Shown: positions 27,926 to 36,974, numbered from the stretch's first letter. The stretch is DNA of 64,000 bases from Verrucolacustris sp044348085 (GCA_044348085.1 JBIKTM010000001.1:124001-188000); one strand, 5' to 3'. Numbers and translations are program-made. The notes: generated by a model not told the origin, from the sequence alone.

Positions 27926-28706
27926 ATCCCCTCAGCTCCCTTAGGGCTTTTGCGGGATCCCCATCCCTCATCAGCGTCTCTCCCACAAGAACACAGTGAA
28001 TACCCTCTGACACAACCGCTTTCACATCTTCCCTACTTCGAATCCCACTTTCGCTGATTCCAAGACAATCCGAAGGAATTTCCGGTGCCAACTCCGCCGT
28101 TGTTTTCAAATCCACCTCGAACGTATGCAAGTTTCGGTTGTTGATCCCAATGATATCCGCATCGATCTCCAGGGCTCGATCCATTTCCGCCAAGTCATGC
28201 ACCTCGACCAAAACATCCGACTGCAGGGTTCTCCCTAGTTGATAGAGCCTTTTTAACTCCTCATCCGTCAACGCCGCCACAATGAGAAGAAAGGCATCCG
28301 CCCCCGAAGCCACACTTTCATAAACCTGAGCCTCAGTAAGAATGAAGTCCTTCCGCAAGACAGGAAGGGAAACCTCCTCTCTGACTTTTTTCATATCCGA
28401 CAGACAGCCCTTAAAATACTCCTGATCAGTCAGAACTGAAACCGCCCTAGCTCCTCCCTGCTCATACAACTTAGCTTGGGCTACCGGATCATACTTTCCC
28501 ACAATAGTCCCCGCTGTCGGTGAGGCTGCCTTGCATTCGGCAATCACCGTGACGATCCCTGGTTGGAATAAATTCGAACGAAATCCACGGAAATCGTTTC
28601 GCAAAAGAGCCTGCTTTCGGAGTTCAGACTTTTTTCCCTCAATGGCTTCCGCCTCCTTTCGTTTGTTGCTGAGAATCGACGCCAAACGGTCTTTTCCCGT
28701 GCTCAT
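27924..28706 (-). CDS. trpC: Indole-3-glycerol phosphate synthase
   Basis: TIM-barrel enzyme of tryptophan synthesis. Catalytic and phosphate-binding motifs seen: IAECKAASP (Lys), LRKDFI (Lys), INNRNLHTF and SESGI. The canonical second position of the first motif is often K-R-A/R-S-P, and here reads K-A-A-S-P. The start overlaps the prfB stop as ATGA. Order lnt-prfB-trpC-trpB on one strand. Confidence 0.95.
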   Translation of the reverse strand: MSTGKDRLASILSNKRKEAEAIEGKKSELRKQALLRNDFRGFRSNLFQPGIVTVIAECKAASPTAGTIVGKYDPVAQAKLYEQGGARAVSVLTDQEYFKGCLSDMKKVREEVSLPVLRKDFILTEAQVYESVASGADAFLLIVAALTDEELKRLYQLGRTLQSDVLVEVHDLAEMDRALEIDADIIGINNRNLHTFEVDLKTTAELAPEIPSDCLGISESGIRSREDVKAVVSEGIHCVLVGETLMRDGDPAKALRELRG

Positions 28707-29834
28707 TCGTCCTCCTCGTCCTCAACTGGACCCGTTCTTTTTTTACCCTTCAGAAAGGCATTCAGAAATGGGTCAATCTCTCCGTCTAACACCGCTTGCA
28801 CATCACTCGTTTGCTCCCCCGTCCGCAGATCCTTCACCATCTGATACGGTTGCAGAACATAGGAACGGATCTGGTGACCCCACCCAATCTGACCTTTTGC
28901 CGCGTAATTCTGCTCCTGTTCGGCCATTTTCTTATCCAACTCAGCCTGCTTGATCCTCGCGGCCAGAACCTTCATTGCCGTGGCCCGATTCTTAATCTGG
29001 GACCTCTCATTCTGACAGGTCACCACCAAACCCGTGGGAAAGTGGGTAATGCGGACTGCCGAATCAGTCGTGTTCACCCCTTGCCCGCCATGACCCCCCG
29101 CACGAAAGACATCCACTCGCACATCCTTATCAGGAATCTCTGTCTCCACCTCTTCATCCGGTTCAGGCACAATCTCGGCCGAAGCAAACGAGGTTTGTCT
29201 TTTTCCCTGCGAATTGAATGGGGAAATGCGAACCAGACGATGCACACCTCGGTCAGCTTTTAAATATCCATATGCGTTTTCACCTGAAATTCTCAACATG
29301 GCATTTTTAATGCCGGCCTCCTCCCCCGAAAGAATATCCAGCACCTCGACCTTAAACCCGCGTCGCTCCGCCCAACGCTGATACATACGCATCAAAATAT
29401 TCGCCCAATCACACGCCTCCGTTCCCCCTGCCCCAGCATTGAGACTCAAAATCGCATTTCGACGATCATCCGGTTGCGAAAGAATGAACTGAACCTCGGT
29501 CTGCTCAAGCATCGCGACTCCCTCACGCAGTTCCCGGGCATAATCAGCCTGAGCAGTCGGACTTCCATCTTCCTCCGCTAACTCTTGATGCACCGGAAGA
29601 TCAGCGACCTTTCGCTCCAACTCCTTCATCTGATCTAGTTTTTTCCGCAAGGCGTTAGCCTCAGCGGCGATCTTTTGGGCTTTCGTCGAGTCGTTCCAAA
29701 AATCTGGGGCCGACATCCGCCCCTCGAGCTCCTTCAGTTGCGAATCGAGTTTTGCCGGGTCAAAGAAACCTCCGTAACTCCCGCAAGCGGGAGTTCACGG
29801 AGGTGAGATCGATTGTTTCGGTCGGTAAAGTCAT
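28703..29834 (-). CDS. prfB: Peptide chain release factor 2, made by +1 programmed frameshift
   Basis: The main frame from 29761 down contains the RF2 signatures: SPF in VRISPFNSQGK (stop-codon recognition) and GGQ in GGHGGQGVNTT (peptidyl hydrolysis). A separate zero-frame begins at ATG 29834, runs 24 codons (MTLPTETIDLTS..) and hits TGA at 29762-29760 in the context CTT-TGA-C, the conserved RF2 slippage site, with AGG a codon upstream as internal Shine-Dalgarno. Skipping one base joins the two frames into about 376 residues, close to the family's 365. Low RF2 favours frameshifting, an autoregulatory loop. An ATG at 29716 would give a truncated N-terminus and is not preferred. Confidence 0.95.
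29756..29770 (-). promoter_or_regulatory. prfB programmed +1 frameshift site
   Basis: Minus-strand sequence reads CGG AGG TTT CTT TGA C. The CTT-TGA-C slippery codon and in-frame UGA are those of known RF2 genes. The Shine-Dalgarno-like CGGAGG ends six bases before the UGA, a little further back than a direct copy of the E. coli spacing would give. Confidence 0.93.
29772..29800 (-). promoter_or_regulatory. Strong hairpin just upstream of the prfB slippage site
   Basis: Bases AACTCCCG and CGGGAGTT pair perfectly around a four-base loop, and after a single bulged base CCGT pairs with ACGG, giving a 12-pair stem within the first 24 codons of prfB. Its 3' arm ends at the start of the Shine-Dalgarno-like CGGAGG, so the stem and the frameshift stimulator overlap. 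The effect is unknown. Confidence 0.7.
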
Positions 29835-29868
29835 AACTCCTTCAAAATGCCCGAAAATACCCGATGGC

Positions 29869-31422
29869 TCAAGCGACATCCCGGAACCGGATCAGACCCA
29901 CAAAAACCAACCCCATGGATACCCAAACCATCCAATCCCCCCAACGAGTATAAAAGGTGGCCTTAGGCTCACCTAACTCCAATTCGCCAGAAATAAACCC
30001 TGGAGGTTGGTATGACTTTCTCTCTTTGTCCCATACTTCAGCTAGGATTATGCCACGAGGATGGATCAAAGCTGTCACACCATCGTTAGTAGCCCTGAGA
30101 AGAGGCAACCGAGTCTCGATTGCACGAAATCGTGCGTTTTCCAGATGTTGTCTTGCTCCCGCCGAACTACCAAACCACGCATCATTCGTTACATTCACTA
30201 AAAGGTGAGGAAGCTGAATGGCAGCACGCCGAACTAGCCTTGCTACCGAATCTTCAAAGCAGATCAAAGGGGCAACTCGCACTCCTCGTTCCGCCAATTC
30301 CAGAACTCCTGGAGTTTTCCCCGCTGTTAAATCTCCACCTGGTGGAACCAACTTTCTTAGCCAAGGAAAAATATCTGCTAGGGGAACATACTCCCCCATG
30401 ATCACGAGGTGGGATTTATCGTAAACTTGCGGCGGTCGACCCTCCTCGCCTGTAAAAAGCACCGCACTGTTAAATGTTTCTGTACCACGAATATCCAGCG
30501 AACCTGCTAGCAAGCTTCTTGCTCCCCACTGACGAGCTTTTTGAACAGCGGTTTGAAATGCGGGTTCCTCCCTCCATCCCGTCCCTGCCAAACTCTCTGG
30601 CCAAACCAAAAGATCAACTGGGCCTCCTCCAACGAGCACAATCTCCGACCAACGCGTTAACTCCTCCGCGACTTTGACCATCTTGGCAGATCGCCACGGA
30701 TCTTGTGCAACAGCAGGCTGAATCGCAGCGTATCGCAACGTTACAAAAGGCTTCTCATCCGTCCGTAGGATTCCTCGCGCTCCATAAACCATCGTCAGCC
30801 CCAAAACAAAAACCCCAGCCGTAAAGTCCCAACGCGGTTTCCACTTCTGCATCCCCCGAATTTCCAGTTCAAAACGCCTTGCTGTTAGCGTCAACGTCAA
30901 CCCCCCAAACGCAACTACCCAAGATATCAGCGGAACTCCCCCCAAATCCGCAACCTGTGCCAAAAGGAGAAGGTTTCCTTGGGATACCCCCAATCCGTTC
31001 CAACCAAATCCGCTAAAAACGATCCCCCGAAGCCACTCGGTTAGGACCCAAGCCGAGGCCCCGAGAAACACATGCCGGATATTTCCGGCGCTCGTCATCC
31101 GCTCCGCATCGGCACCTGCAAACCGAACCCAGAGGACAAACCAAAGCGCCGGATAGATCGCCATGTACAGACACAGAAGGACCCACCCCGCGACGGTAAC
31201 AGTCGTTAACCAACTGAAGGTCGTTAGAAAGTGGGTCACACCCGCAAACCAACCCAATATGAAGCTTTGCTTCAGGTTTGGCCTCTCTCGAACTCCATAA
31301 TACGCCAGTGGAATTAATCCTAACCACCCAGCCAAAGGTTGACTGAATGGCGCAAAACCCATGGTTAGTCCCAAACCCGTGCACCCCGCACAGAGCCAGC
31401 CGATCGTCGGAATTCCAAACAT
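29869..31422 (-). CDS. lnt: Apolipoprotein N-acyltransferase
   Basis: Adds the third acyl chain to lipoproteins in the inner membrane. The 517-residue product has an N-terminal multi-span membrane part (about 1-210), a nitrilase-like periplasmic domain and a final membrane span. Triad segments are seen: Glu in LLVWPESLA, Lys in YDKSHLVIMGEYVP and Cys in APLICFEDS. It is followed after 34 bases by prfB. Its ATG overlaps the first possible start of the opposite-strand gene at 31421. Confidence 0.94.
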   Translation of the reverse strand: MFGIPTIGWLCAGCTGLGLTMGFAPFSQPLAGWLGLIPLAYYGVRERPNLKQSFILGWFAGVTHFLTTFSWLTTVTVAGWVLLCLYMAIYPALWFVLWVRFAGADAERMTSAGNIRHVFLGASAWVLTEWLRGIVFSGFGWNGLGVSQGNLLLLAQVADLGGVPLISWVVAFGGLTLTLTARRFELEIRGMQKWKPRWDFTAGVFVLGLTMVYGARGILRTDEKPFVTLRYAAIQPAVAQDPWRSAKMVKVAEELTRWSEIVLVGGGPVDLLVWPESLAGTGWREEPAFQTAVQKARQWGARSLLAGSLDIRGTETFNSAVLFTGEEGRPPQVYDKSHLVIMGEYVPLADIFPWLRKLVPPGGDLTAGKTPGVLELAERGVRVAPLICFEDSVARLVRRAAIQLPHLLVNVTNDAWFGSSAGARQHLENARFRAIETRLPLLRATNDGVTALIHPRGIILAEVWDKERKSYQPPGFISGELELGEPKATFYTRWGDWMVWVSMGLVFVGLIRFRDVA

Positions 31423-32221
31423 GTTCTTTTTTCGTCCCCTATCGCCCCCGAGTCAACGCCGACCGAAGCTTGTCGCGGAAGCTTTCCTGCTCTTACCTCA
31501 AGGGGTGATCTCAGCACGCCTTCGCGAATGGCTCTGGAAATTCTTCCTCATTTGGGCCGGAATCGGTCTTCTGGCTGTGACCTTTCGCCTGACTCCAGCT
31601 TGGGCCGCAACTCTTCCTCTGCCCTCCTGGTTAATTCTTTTCACTACTTTTTGCCTTCGGAATGGTGACTTTATTTCCATGCTTCTTGCTGCAAGCCATG
31701 TCTACTTCTCGGCTGTCGATCGATTGGGCCTGCGCCGTGCCCGCATCACGGCGGCTGCTATCCTCATTTCCTCTGCACTACTTGAAACAGTAGGAACTAT
31801 GAGTGGGATTCCATTCGGATCCTACTCCTACACCGATGCCTTCGGCCCCCGCATGGGCGGAGTTCTCCCTTTAGCAATCCCATTGGCATGGTTCACCGTC
31901 GTGGCAGGTGCAAATCTTAGCTTAAGCCAGTACTGGCGTGATGGTTCCCGCGCACCGATTGCGATCGCCACCGGCGCATTTGCCATGATTTTCGATTTTC
32001 TTATGGAACCTTTTGCCTACGCCATTCGCGGTTACTGGCACTGGGCTGGAAATATTGTCCCTCCACAAAACTTTTTTTCATGGTTCATTTTCAGCGCCTT
32101 GATGGCTTGGGTCACCCCAGTCTATGCCAAGCCTGCTCAACGAGCCGACCCTCGCCCTGCCATTACTTTGGGACTCATGAGCGGCCTCTTTATTGCCGCC
32201 CGGATTGCTCACGGTGTTTAA
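31421..32221 (+). CDS. CruF-like carotenoid biosynthesis membrane protein (DUF422)
   Basis: A multi-span membrane protein (about seven segments) with the DUF422/CruF family stretches LLETVGTMSGIPFGSYSYTD and FDFLMEPFA. Members are carotenoid 1,2-hydratases (CruF) or bacterioruberin-pathway hydratases. The convergent crtB gene begins seven bases away, which supports a carotenoid role. The start is uncertain: ATG 31421 shares its bases with the lnt start, and a GTG at 31505 (ISARLREWLWKFF) is an alternative. Confidence 0.8.
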   Translation: MFFFRPLSPPSQRRPKLVAEAFLLLPQGVISARLREWLWKFFLIWAGIGLLAVTFRLTPAWAATLPLPSWLILFTTFCLRNGDFISMLLAASHVYFSAVDRLGLRRARITAAAILISSALLETVGTMSGIPFGSYSYTDAFGPRMGGVLPLAIPLAWFTVVAGANLSLSQYWRDGSRAPIAIATGAFAMIFDFLMEPFAYAIRGYWHWAGNIVPPQNFFSWFIFSALMAWVTPVYAKPAQRADPRPAITLGLMSGLFIAARIAHGV

Positions 32222-32227
32222 AAGGAA

Positions 32228-33115
32228 TTACGACCAACAACCGCTTCTTCTTTTCCACCAGATTCCCAACGCCCGCACCAGTTTTTGCCCCATGGAAAGA
32301 GAGTGCCTTTTCCGAAATACGTCGTATCCAGAAGCCTCAATCGGATCCAAAATTCCAGCATATAACTCTCTCATAAACCAAACTGACATTTGAGGTCCGC
32401 CTTTCGGCAACAAAGCAATACCAGGCTCAGCCAATCGATACTGCTCCCTCGCTCGTGAAACTTGAAACTGCATGAATTCAGCCCAATGCCCCGAAATCCT
32501 GCCCATAAGAAGGTCTTCAGCACGTACCCCATACTTCTCTCTTTCGCGTGCAGGAAGGTAAATTCTCCTCGCCCTAGCATCCTCCGCCACGTCTCTTAGA
32601 ATATTCGTCAACTGCATTCCTCTTCCTAAGTCCAAGGCCCTAGGTTCTGCTTGAGGATCTTCAGATCCAAAGACTCTCATCATCATCAATCCAACTGTTC
32701 CTGCAACACGATAACAGTAGCGATCCAACTCTTCCCAAGTCTGCAAATTGACAGGTCCCGCATCCCCCGCGACCCCGATCGCCAAATCCTCAAACCACAT
32801 TCTTCGGATTTTCTTTCGGCTGACTGTATCTCGAAATGCAGGCATCCACTCTTCACCAGACTGATCCCCTCCCGATTCAAACGCCCTCACTAACATCTCT
32901 GCTGCCACTTCAGGTCGGACAGCCTCTCCCCTCGCAGCAACCTGATCCACTGCATCATCAATCGAACGACAGCATGCGTACACAGCGTAAGCATCCTGAC
33001 GGATGGACTCCGCCAAAACATGGGATGCGAAATAAAAGGTGCGTGCGTGCGTGCGCGTGATCGCCTTCGCCGACCGAAATGAGTCCGCCAAACTTGGGGA
33101 CGAAAAAGAGCCCAA
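32228..33115 (-). CDS. crtB: Phytoene/squalene synthase (CrtB-like)
   Basis: Head-to-head prenyl synthase, with HARTFYFAS near the N-terminus, first aspartate motif D-D-A-V-D and second D-V-A-E-D followed by ARRIYLP. It is the third member of this family in the window. Pairing with a prenyl diphosphate synthase immediately upstream and a CruF-like gene facing it favours phytoene (or C30 dehydrosqualene) synthesis; the product length cannot be told from sequence. The TTG start is supported by GGGGAG eight bases upstream. Confidence 0.87.
   Translation of the reverse strand: MGSFSSPSLADSFRSAKAITRTHARTFYFASHVLAESIRQDAYAVYACCRSIDDAVDQVAARGEAVRPEVAAEMLVRAFESGGDQSGEEWMPAFRDTVSRKKIRRMWFEDLAIGVAGDAGPVNLQTWEELDRYCYRVAGTVGLMMMRVFGSEDPQAEPRALDLGRGMQLTNILRDVAEDARARRIYLPAREREKYGVRAEDLLMGRISGHWAEFMQFQVSRAREQYRLAEPGIALLPKGGPQMSVWFMRELYAGILDPIEASGYDVFRKRHSLSMGQKLVRALGIWWKRRSGCWS
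33039..33054 (-). repeat. Tetranucleotide tract GTGC x4 inside crtB
   Basis: Four perfect GTGC units (GCAC on the coding strand) encode the T-H-A-R part of the conserved N-terminal motif of crtB. A change in unit number would shift the frame. Confidence 0.6.
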
Positions 33116-33119
33116 CCGA

Positions 33120-34241
33120 CTAACTCCCCAAACGAACCGTCTGCCTTACCCAAGCAATCGCCTCTGAAATCGAGGCCTGCTCTTCCTGCGACAAGTGAGA
33201 CTCGAGAAGGAGTCGGTTCGACTGCTCAAATAAAACGCGGCAACGCTCCTGCATGACCTGGATCGCACCGGACTTTCTTAACAGATCCTGCACCTTCGAG
33301 ATAGATGCCTCGCTTCGGGCAGCAGAGTGAAAACACATCTGCAAGAAAGACCGATCCACCTCACCCAACCGCTGATAGGCCTCGTGAATCAGAAGAGTCT
33401 TTTTCCCTTCCATCAGATCTGTGGGTAGGAGTTGGTCCTTCCCGTCTAAATGAGAAACTTCAAGCAGGTCATTTTGAATCTGAAATGCCAATCCCAGAGG
33501 CTCCATCACCTTGGCCAAATCCTCCGCCTTCTCCGCGCTGGCTCCCGCAAGTAATGCCCCAATCACACAAGGCGCTTCAAAGGTATACCTTGTAGTTTTC
33601 AAAAGATAAGTCAGTTCAATCTCCTCACGGGTCACTCGCCCGATATCACGAGAACCGAGGAGAATGTCAAAGATTTCACCCACTCCGGTATCCGTCACAT
33701 ACGAGAGAAGTTTACCTAGGGCCTGTTGCCGATGACCCGCATCAAAAGAACTCTGCTGGAGGGTCTCGACCGAAAGCGCAAATAACAGATCCCCCACCAC
33801 CAAGGCCACACCCTGCCCCGTCCGCTCTGCATGGCTCATCCTACCCTGCCGCTGCTCCACCAGTTTATGAAACGTGGGCAAACCCCTCCTTTTTTCAGAG
33901 CGATCAATCAAATCATCGTGAACAAGAACAAATGCATGCAAAAGCTCAAGAGAGAGTGCGGCCTGAACTAATGATTTATCCGACCATCCCTTGGTGCCCC
34001 CTAAGGCCCGATAGGTGAGAAGAAAAAGAAGCGGGCGGATTCGCTTTCCTTTTCTGCCAACAAATTCGCACATATCGAAAAAGATCGGCTCAAAAAGATC
34101 CCCGAAGTCATACCGCTCCTTCTGTTGATGGAAAAAACCCTGCATTTCCTGCTCAAGAAGCAGGGGGAGTCGCTCCCGTTCCGCGGTTTGGGGGGACGTA
34201 TTCACAACACACAATACGGGCGAATAGGGGCGGCAGGCCAA
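33120..34241 (-). CDS. Polyprenyl diphosphate synthase (GGPP/FPP synthase-like)
   Basis: Trans-prenyltransferase, 373 residues at most. The first aspartate-rich motif is H-D-D-L-I-D-R..RRG, as in active synthases. The second is F-Q-I-Q-N-D-L-L-E, where the family usually has D-D-x-x-D, so metal binding at this site is altered but carboxylates remain. The gene is followed after five bases by crtB and probably supplies it. The start is unclear: TTG 34241 or GTG 34205 (MNTSPQTAERERL); no strong ribosome-binding site decides. Confidence 0.85.
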   Translation of the reverse strand: MACRPYSPVLCVVNTSPQTAERERLPLLLEQEMQGFFHQQKERYDFGDLFEPIFFDMCEFVGRKGKRIRPLLFLLTYRALGGTKGWSDKSLVQAALSLELLHAFVLVHDDLIDRSEKRRGLPTFHKLVEQRQGRMSHAERTGQGVALVVGDLLFALSVETLQQSSFDAGHRQQALGKLLSYVTDTGVGEIFDILLGSRDIGRVTREEIELTYLLKTTRYTFEAPCVIGALLAGASAEKAEDLAKVMEPLGLAFQIQNDLLEVSHLDGKDQLLPTDLMEGKKTLLIHEAYQRLGEVDRSFLQMCFHSAARSEASISKVQDLLRKSGAIQVMQERCRVLFEQSNRLLLESHLSQEEQASISEAIAWVRQTVRLGS

Positions 34242-34260
34242 CCGGAAAAGATGAAGTTAT

Positions 34261-35154
34261 TCATATCGAGTATTCGCTCCCCTGAGGCCTCTCCGCCTTG
34301 GGAATGATTTTTAATGTAGCATGCTCAGCAAATACGAGATGATGAGGAGGAATACTCTTGGCAAGGAAAACACCTCCTCCAATCGTACTTCCTTCGCCTA
34401 CCACCGTCTCACCCCCAAGAATTGTGGCTCCTGGGTAAATCGTCACGCGATCTTCAATCGTCGGATGCCGTTTGCGACCTCGTAAGGTTTGAGCTCCTGT
34501 CACCGACCGCGCACCTAGGGTCACCCCGTGATAGATTCTGACCTCTTGCCCAATCTCTGTTGTCTCTCCAATCACAACTCCTGTTCCGTGATCGATAAAA
34601 AACGAAGCACCAATCACTGCCCCGGGATGAATATCGATTCCCGTGCGACTGTGAGCCCACTCGGTCATCATTCTAGGAAAAAGCGGGATCCCAAGAAGAT
34701 GAAGCTCATGAGCCATTCTTTGAACGGCGATGGCTTCAATACCAGGATAAGCCAAAAGAATCTCCTCTACATTTCGTGCCGCAGGATCGCCTGCCATAAC
34801 GGCCTCTACATCCGTTTTTAAGATTTTCCGGATTGCAGGAAGCCGCTTGAGAAACGCCTCCACTTTACCCGCAGCTGTTTCCCCAGCGACCACTGCGGCA
34901 GGCATACTTTTACCGATTTCTTTGGTCAGCGCCTTTTCAACTGAACGGAGAAGTGACGTAATGGCGGGCCCAAGTTCCTTCCCCTCCAGATTATCCCCAT
35001 CATAAAAACCAGGAAAAAGCAGATGAAGCAAATCTTCCGTAATTGCTGCAACAGCCGCCTTCGAAGGGAGTTGAGTTCCTCCTAAATGATTAATCGCGGC
35101 TAATTCGGCATAAGAGCGAACCATCTGATCTGTTAATGGGTGATGTGCGTTCAA
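34261..35154 (-). CDS. cysE: Serine O-acetyltransferase (EpsC/CysE type)
   Basis: First step of cysteine synthesis: serine plus acetyl-CoA gives O-acetylserine. The C-terminal half shows left-handed beta-helix hexapeptide repeats, with HPGAVIG, FIDHGTGVVIGETTEIG (catalytic His and Glu region) and YHGVTLGA. The N-terminal 130 residues are helical, as in the EpsC branch with an extended N-terminus. The start TTG 35154 is the longest; an ATG at 35124 is an alternative. Confidence 0.92.
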   Translation of the reverse strand: MNAHHPLTDQMVRSYAELAAINHLGGTQLPSKAAVAAITEDLLHLLFPGFYDGDNLEGKELGPAITSLLRSVEKALTKEIGKSMPAAVVAGETAAGKVEAFLKRLPAIRKILKTDVEAVMAGDPAARNVEEILLAYPGIEAIAVQRMAHELHLLGIPLFPRMMTEWAHSRTGIDIHPGAVIGASFFIDHGTGVVIGETTEIGQEVRIYHGVTLGARSVTGAQTLRGRKRHPTIEDRVTIYPGATILGGETVVGEGSTIGGGVFLAKSIPPHHLVFAEHATLKIIPKAERPQGSEYSI

Positions 35155-35165
35155 GGGAAAATCCT

Positions 35166-36149
35166 ATGCGAAAGTTTCTCAAGGAGCAACTTGGGCGAAG
35201 TGCGTTTTTGTTGGGCGGAAGTCCTTTCCGATGGCTCAATAGGGATGTGCAAGCCGAGGTTTTTACCCCCACAACCCTTCCCCCAACCAAAACGGGTGTC
35301 TTGCGGTACGGGGTCATCGGTTCCCCAATATCCCACTCCTTATCCCCTCCCATGCATCAAGCGGGTTGGCAGGCTTTAGGTATTCCCGCCGAATACTTCC
35401 GCATCGAAATTCCAGCAGAAGATCTGGAGAGGGCCGTTCCTCAACTTATCCAAGCGGGTCTTGCGGGGTGGAACTGTACCCTACCCCATAAGGGCGAAAT
35501 GTTTCGACTCTCGCAAATCAAAGACTCATCGGCAATCGAGGCGGAATCCGTGAACACCGTCCAGATCCTCAACGGCAAAATTTACGGATCAAGCACCGAC
35601 GCGGCAGGTTGGGCTCGAGCGATAAGTGAAGCTTGGCCTAACTCCCTACCTCCTGGCCGAGTCCTTTTATTAGGATGTGGCGGCGTGGGACAATCCATCG
35701 CCCGCTTCCTTGCGCGCACAGGGTGCAACTCTCTTACCTTAGTGAATCGAGATCCTCTGAGAGCCCAAAGACTTTTGCGCGAGCTAACTCCTCTTGTTGC
35801 CGGCCGATTCCCCATCCGCCAAATGGATTGGGATCTCTCTGCACTTCATAAGACTTTAGAAGATACCGATCTTCTCATTCACGGCACCAGTCTCGGGCTT
35901 AAAGAAAAGGATCCTTCTATTATACAGGAAGAGCATCTCCATTCACCCATGCGGATCTATGACACTCTCTATCGAAAAGATTTAACCCCCCTTGTTCAAG
36001 CGGGGCATAAACGGGGATGCCTAGCCATCGACGGGTTAGGCATGCTCCTGCATCAAGGCGCACTTTCCTTAGAGCTATGGTCGAAGAAACCCGCGCCTAT
36101 TGAGGCTATGCGTGCAGCGCTGGAGCAAGTCGCCGGCCGAAATCTATGA
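35166..36149 (+). CDS. aroE: Shikimate dehydrogenase with N-terminal extension
   Basis: Reduces dehydroshikimate to shikimate with NADPH. Visible motifs: substrate site SHSLSPPMH, catalytic-lysine segment LPHK, Asp in SSTDAAGW, and NADPH loop LLLGCGGVGQSIA. About 48 residues precede the usual family start (YGVIGSPISHS), basic and Leu-rich, with no clear targeting signal. The ATG at 35166 is preferred, with AGGGA seven bases upstream. The stop shares ATGA with the prepilin peptidase gene. Confidence 0.93.
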   Translation: MRKFLKEQLGRSAFLLGGSPFRWLNRDVQAEVFTPTTLPPTKTGVLRYGVIGSPISHSLSPPMHQAGWQALGIPAEYFRIEIPAEDLERAVPQLIQAGLAGWNCTLPHKGEMFRLSQIKDSSAIEAESVNTVQILNGKIYGSSTDAAGWARAISEAWPNSLPPGRVLLLGCGGVGQSIARFLARTGCNSLTLVNRDPLRAQRLLRELTPLVAGRFPIRQMDWDLSALHKTLEDTDLLIHGTSLGLKEKDPSIIQEEHLHSPMRIYDTLYRKDLTPLVQAGHKRGCLAIDGLGMLLHQGALSLELWSKKPAPIEAMRAALEQVAGRNL

Positions 36150-36946
36150 TTCCGCCCTTCCTTGTTGTAATTTTTATTTTTGTCCTAGGCGCACTCTTAG
36201 GCTCCTTTCTGAATGTCTGTATCCTTCGCATCCCTTTGGGCCAATCCATCGTTCGTCCCCCCTCACGTTGTGCAGCTTGTGGTTTACAACTTCCAGGATG
36301 GCTCAATATGCCGATTTTTGGGTATTTCCTGCTTCAGGGAAGGGCTCGGTGCTGTGGAGCTCATCTGGATCCTCGCTACCCCCTCGTTGAGGCAGGCACA
36401 GCTTGCGTATTTGCTGTTCTTTGGATCCAGTACCCACCACAACTTTTCGCGGCCTACAGCCTTCTGATTGCCGGCCTCATTGTGGCCTCGGGCATTGATC
36501 TCGACTACCTAGTCATTCCCGATGCCTTAACCATAGGAGGCGTGGTTGCCGGGATTTCACTAAGCTATCTCATTCCCTCTCTTCAAGGGAAAGAGGATGC
36601 AGTGGATGCAATGATTCGATCTGCCTTGTCTGCAAGCGTAGCTGGAGGGGCACTCTGGCTCATTGCAAAAGTTGCTTCCTGGCTACTTCAGAAGGAGGCC
36701 ATGGGAATCGGCGATGCAAAACTTCTCGCTGCCTTAGGCGCTTTTTTAGGATGGCAAAGTTTACCTTTTATTTTAGCTATTTCCTCTCTCATCGGAACCA
36801 TTATCGGAATTGGAATTTTAAAACAAAGAAAACAGAAACTCGGCGTAAAAGTTCCCTTTGGTCCATACCTTGCCCTCGCAGCTCTGTTGTGGCTCTTAGG
36901 AGGCGCCAAAGTAGTGGCAAAATATCTTCCGAATAACTTCTCCTAA
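36146..36946 (+). CDS. Prepilin peptidase (A24 family)
   Basis: Aspartic membrane peptidase that cleaves and methylates type IV prepilins or type II secretion pseudopilins. Both catalytic motifs are present: IDLDYLVIPD and G-I-G-D-A-K-L. The cytoplasmic zinc-type loop has CAAC first, but the second pair reads A-R-C-C-G in place of C-x-x-C-G, so one ligand is displaced. Eight or so membrane segments are expected. No pilin or secretion genes are near; it is coupled to aroE by an ATGA overlap. Confidence 0.9.
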   Translation: MIPPFLVVIFIFVLGALLGSFLNVCILRIPLGQSIVRPPSRCAACGLQLPGWLNMPIFGYFLLQGRARCCGAHLDPRYPLVEAGTACVFAVLWIQYPPQLFAAYSLLIAGLIVASGIDLDYLVIPDALTIGGVVAGISLSYLIPSLQGKEDAVDAMIRSALSASVAGGALWLIAKVASWLLQKEAMGIGDAKLLAALGAFLGWQSLPFILAISSLIGTIIGIGILKQRKQKLGVKVPFGPYLALAALLWLLGGAKVVAKYLPNNFS

Positions 36947-36974
36947 AAACGCATATATATATTTATATTAATAC

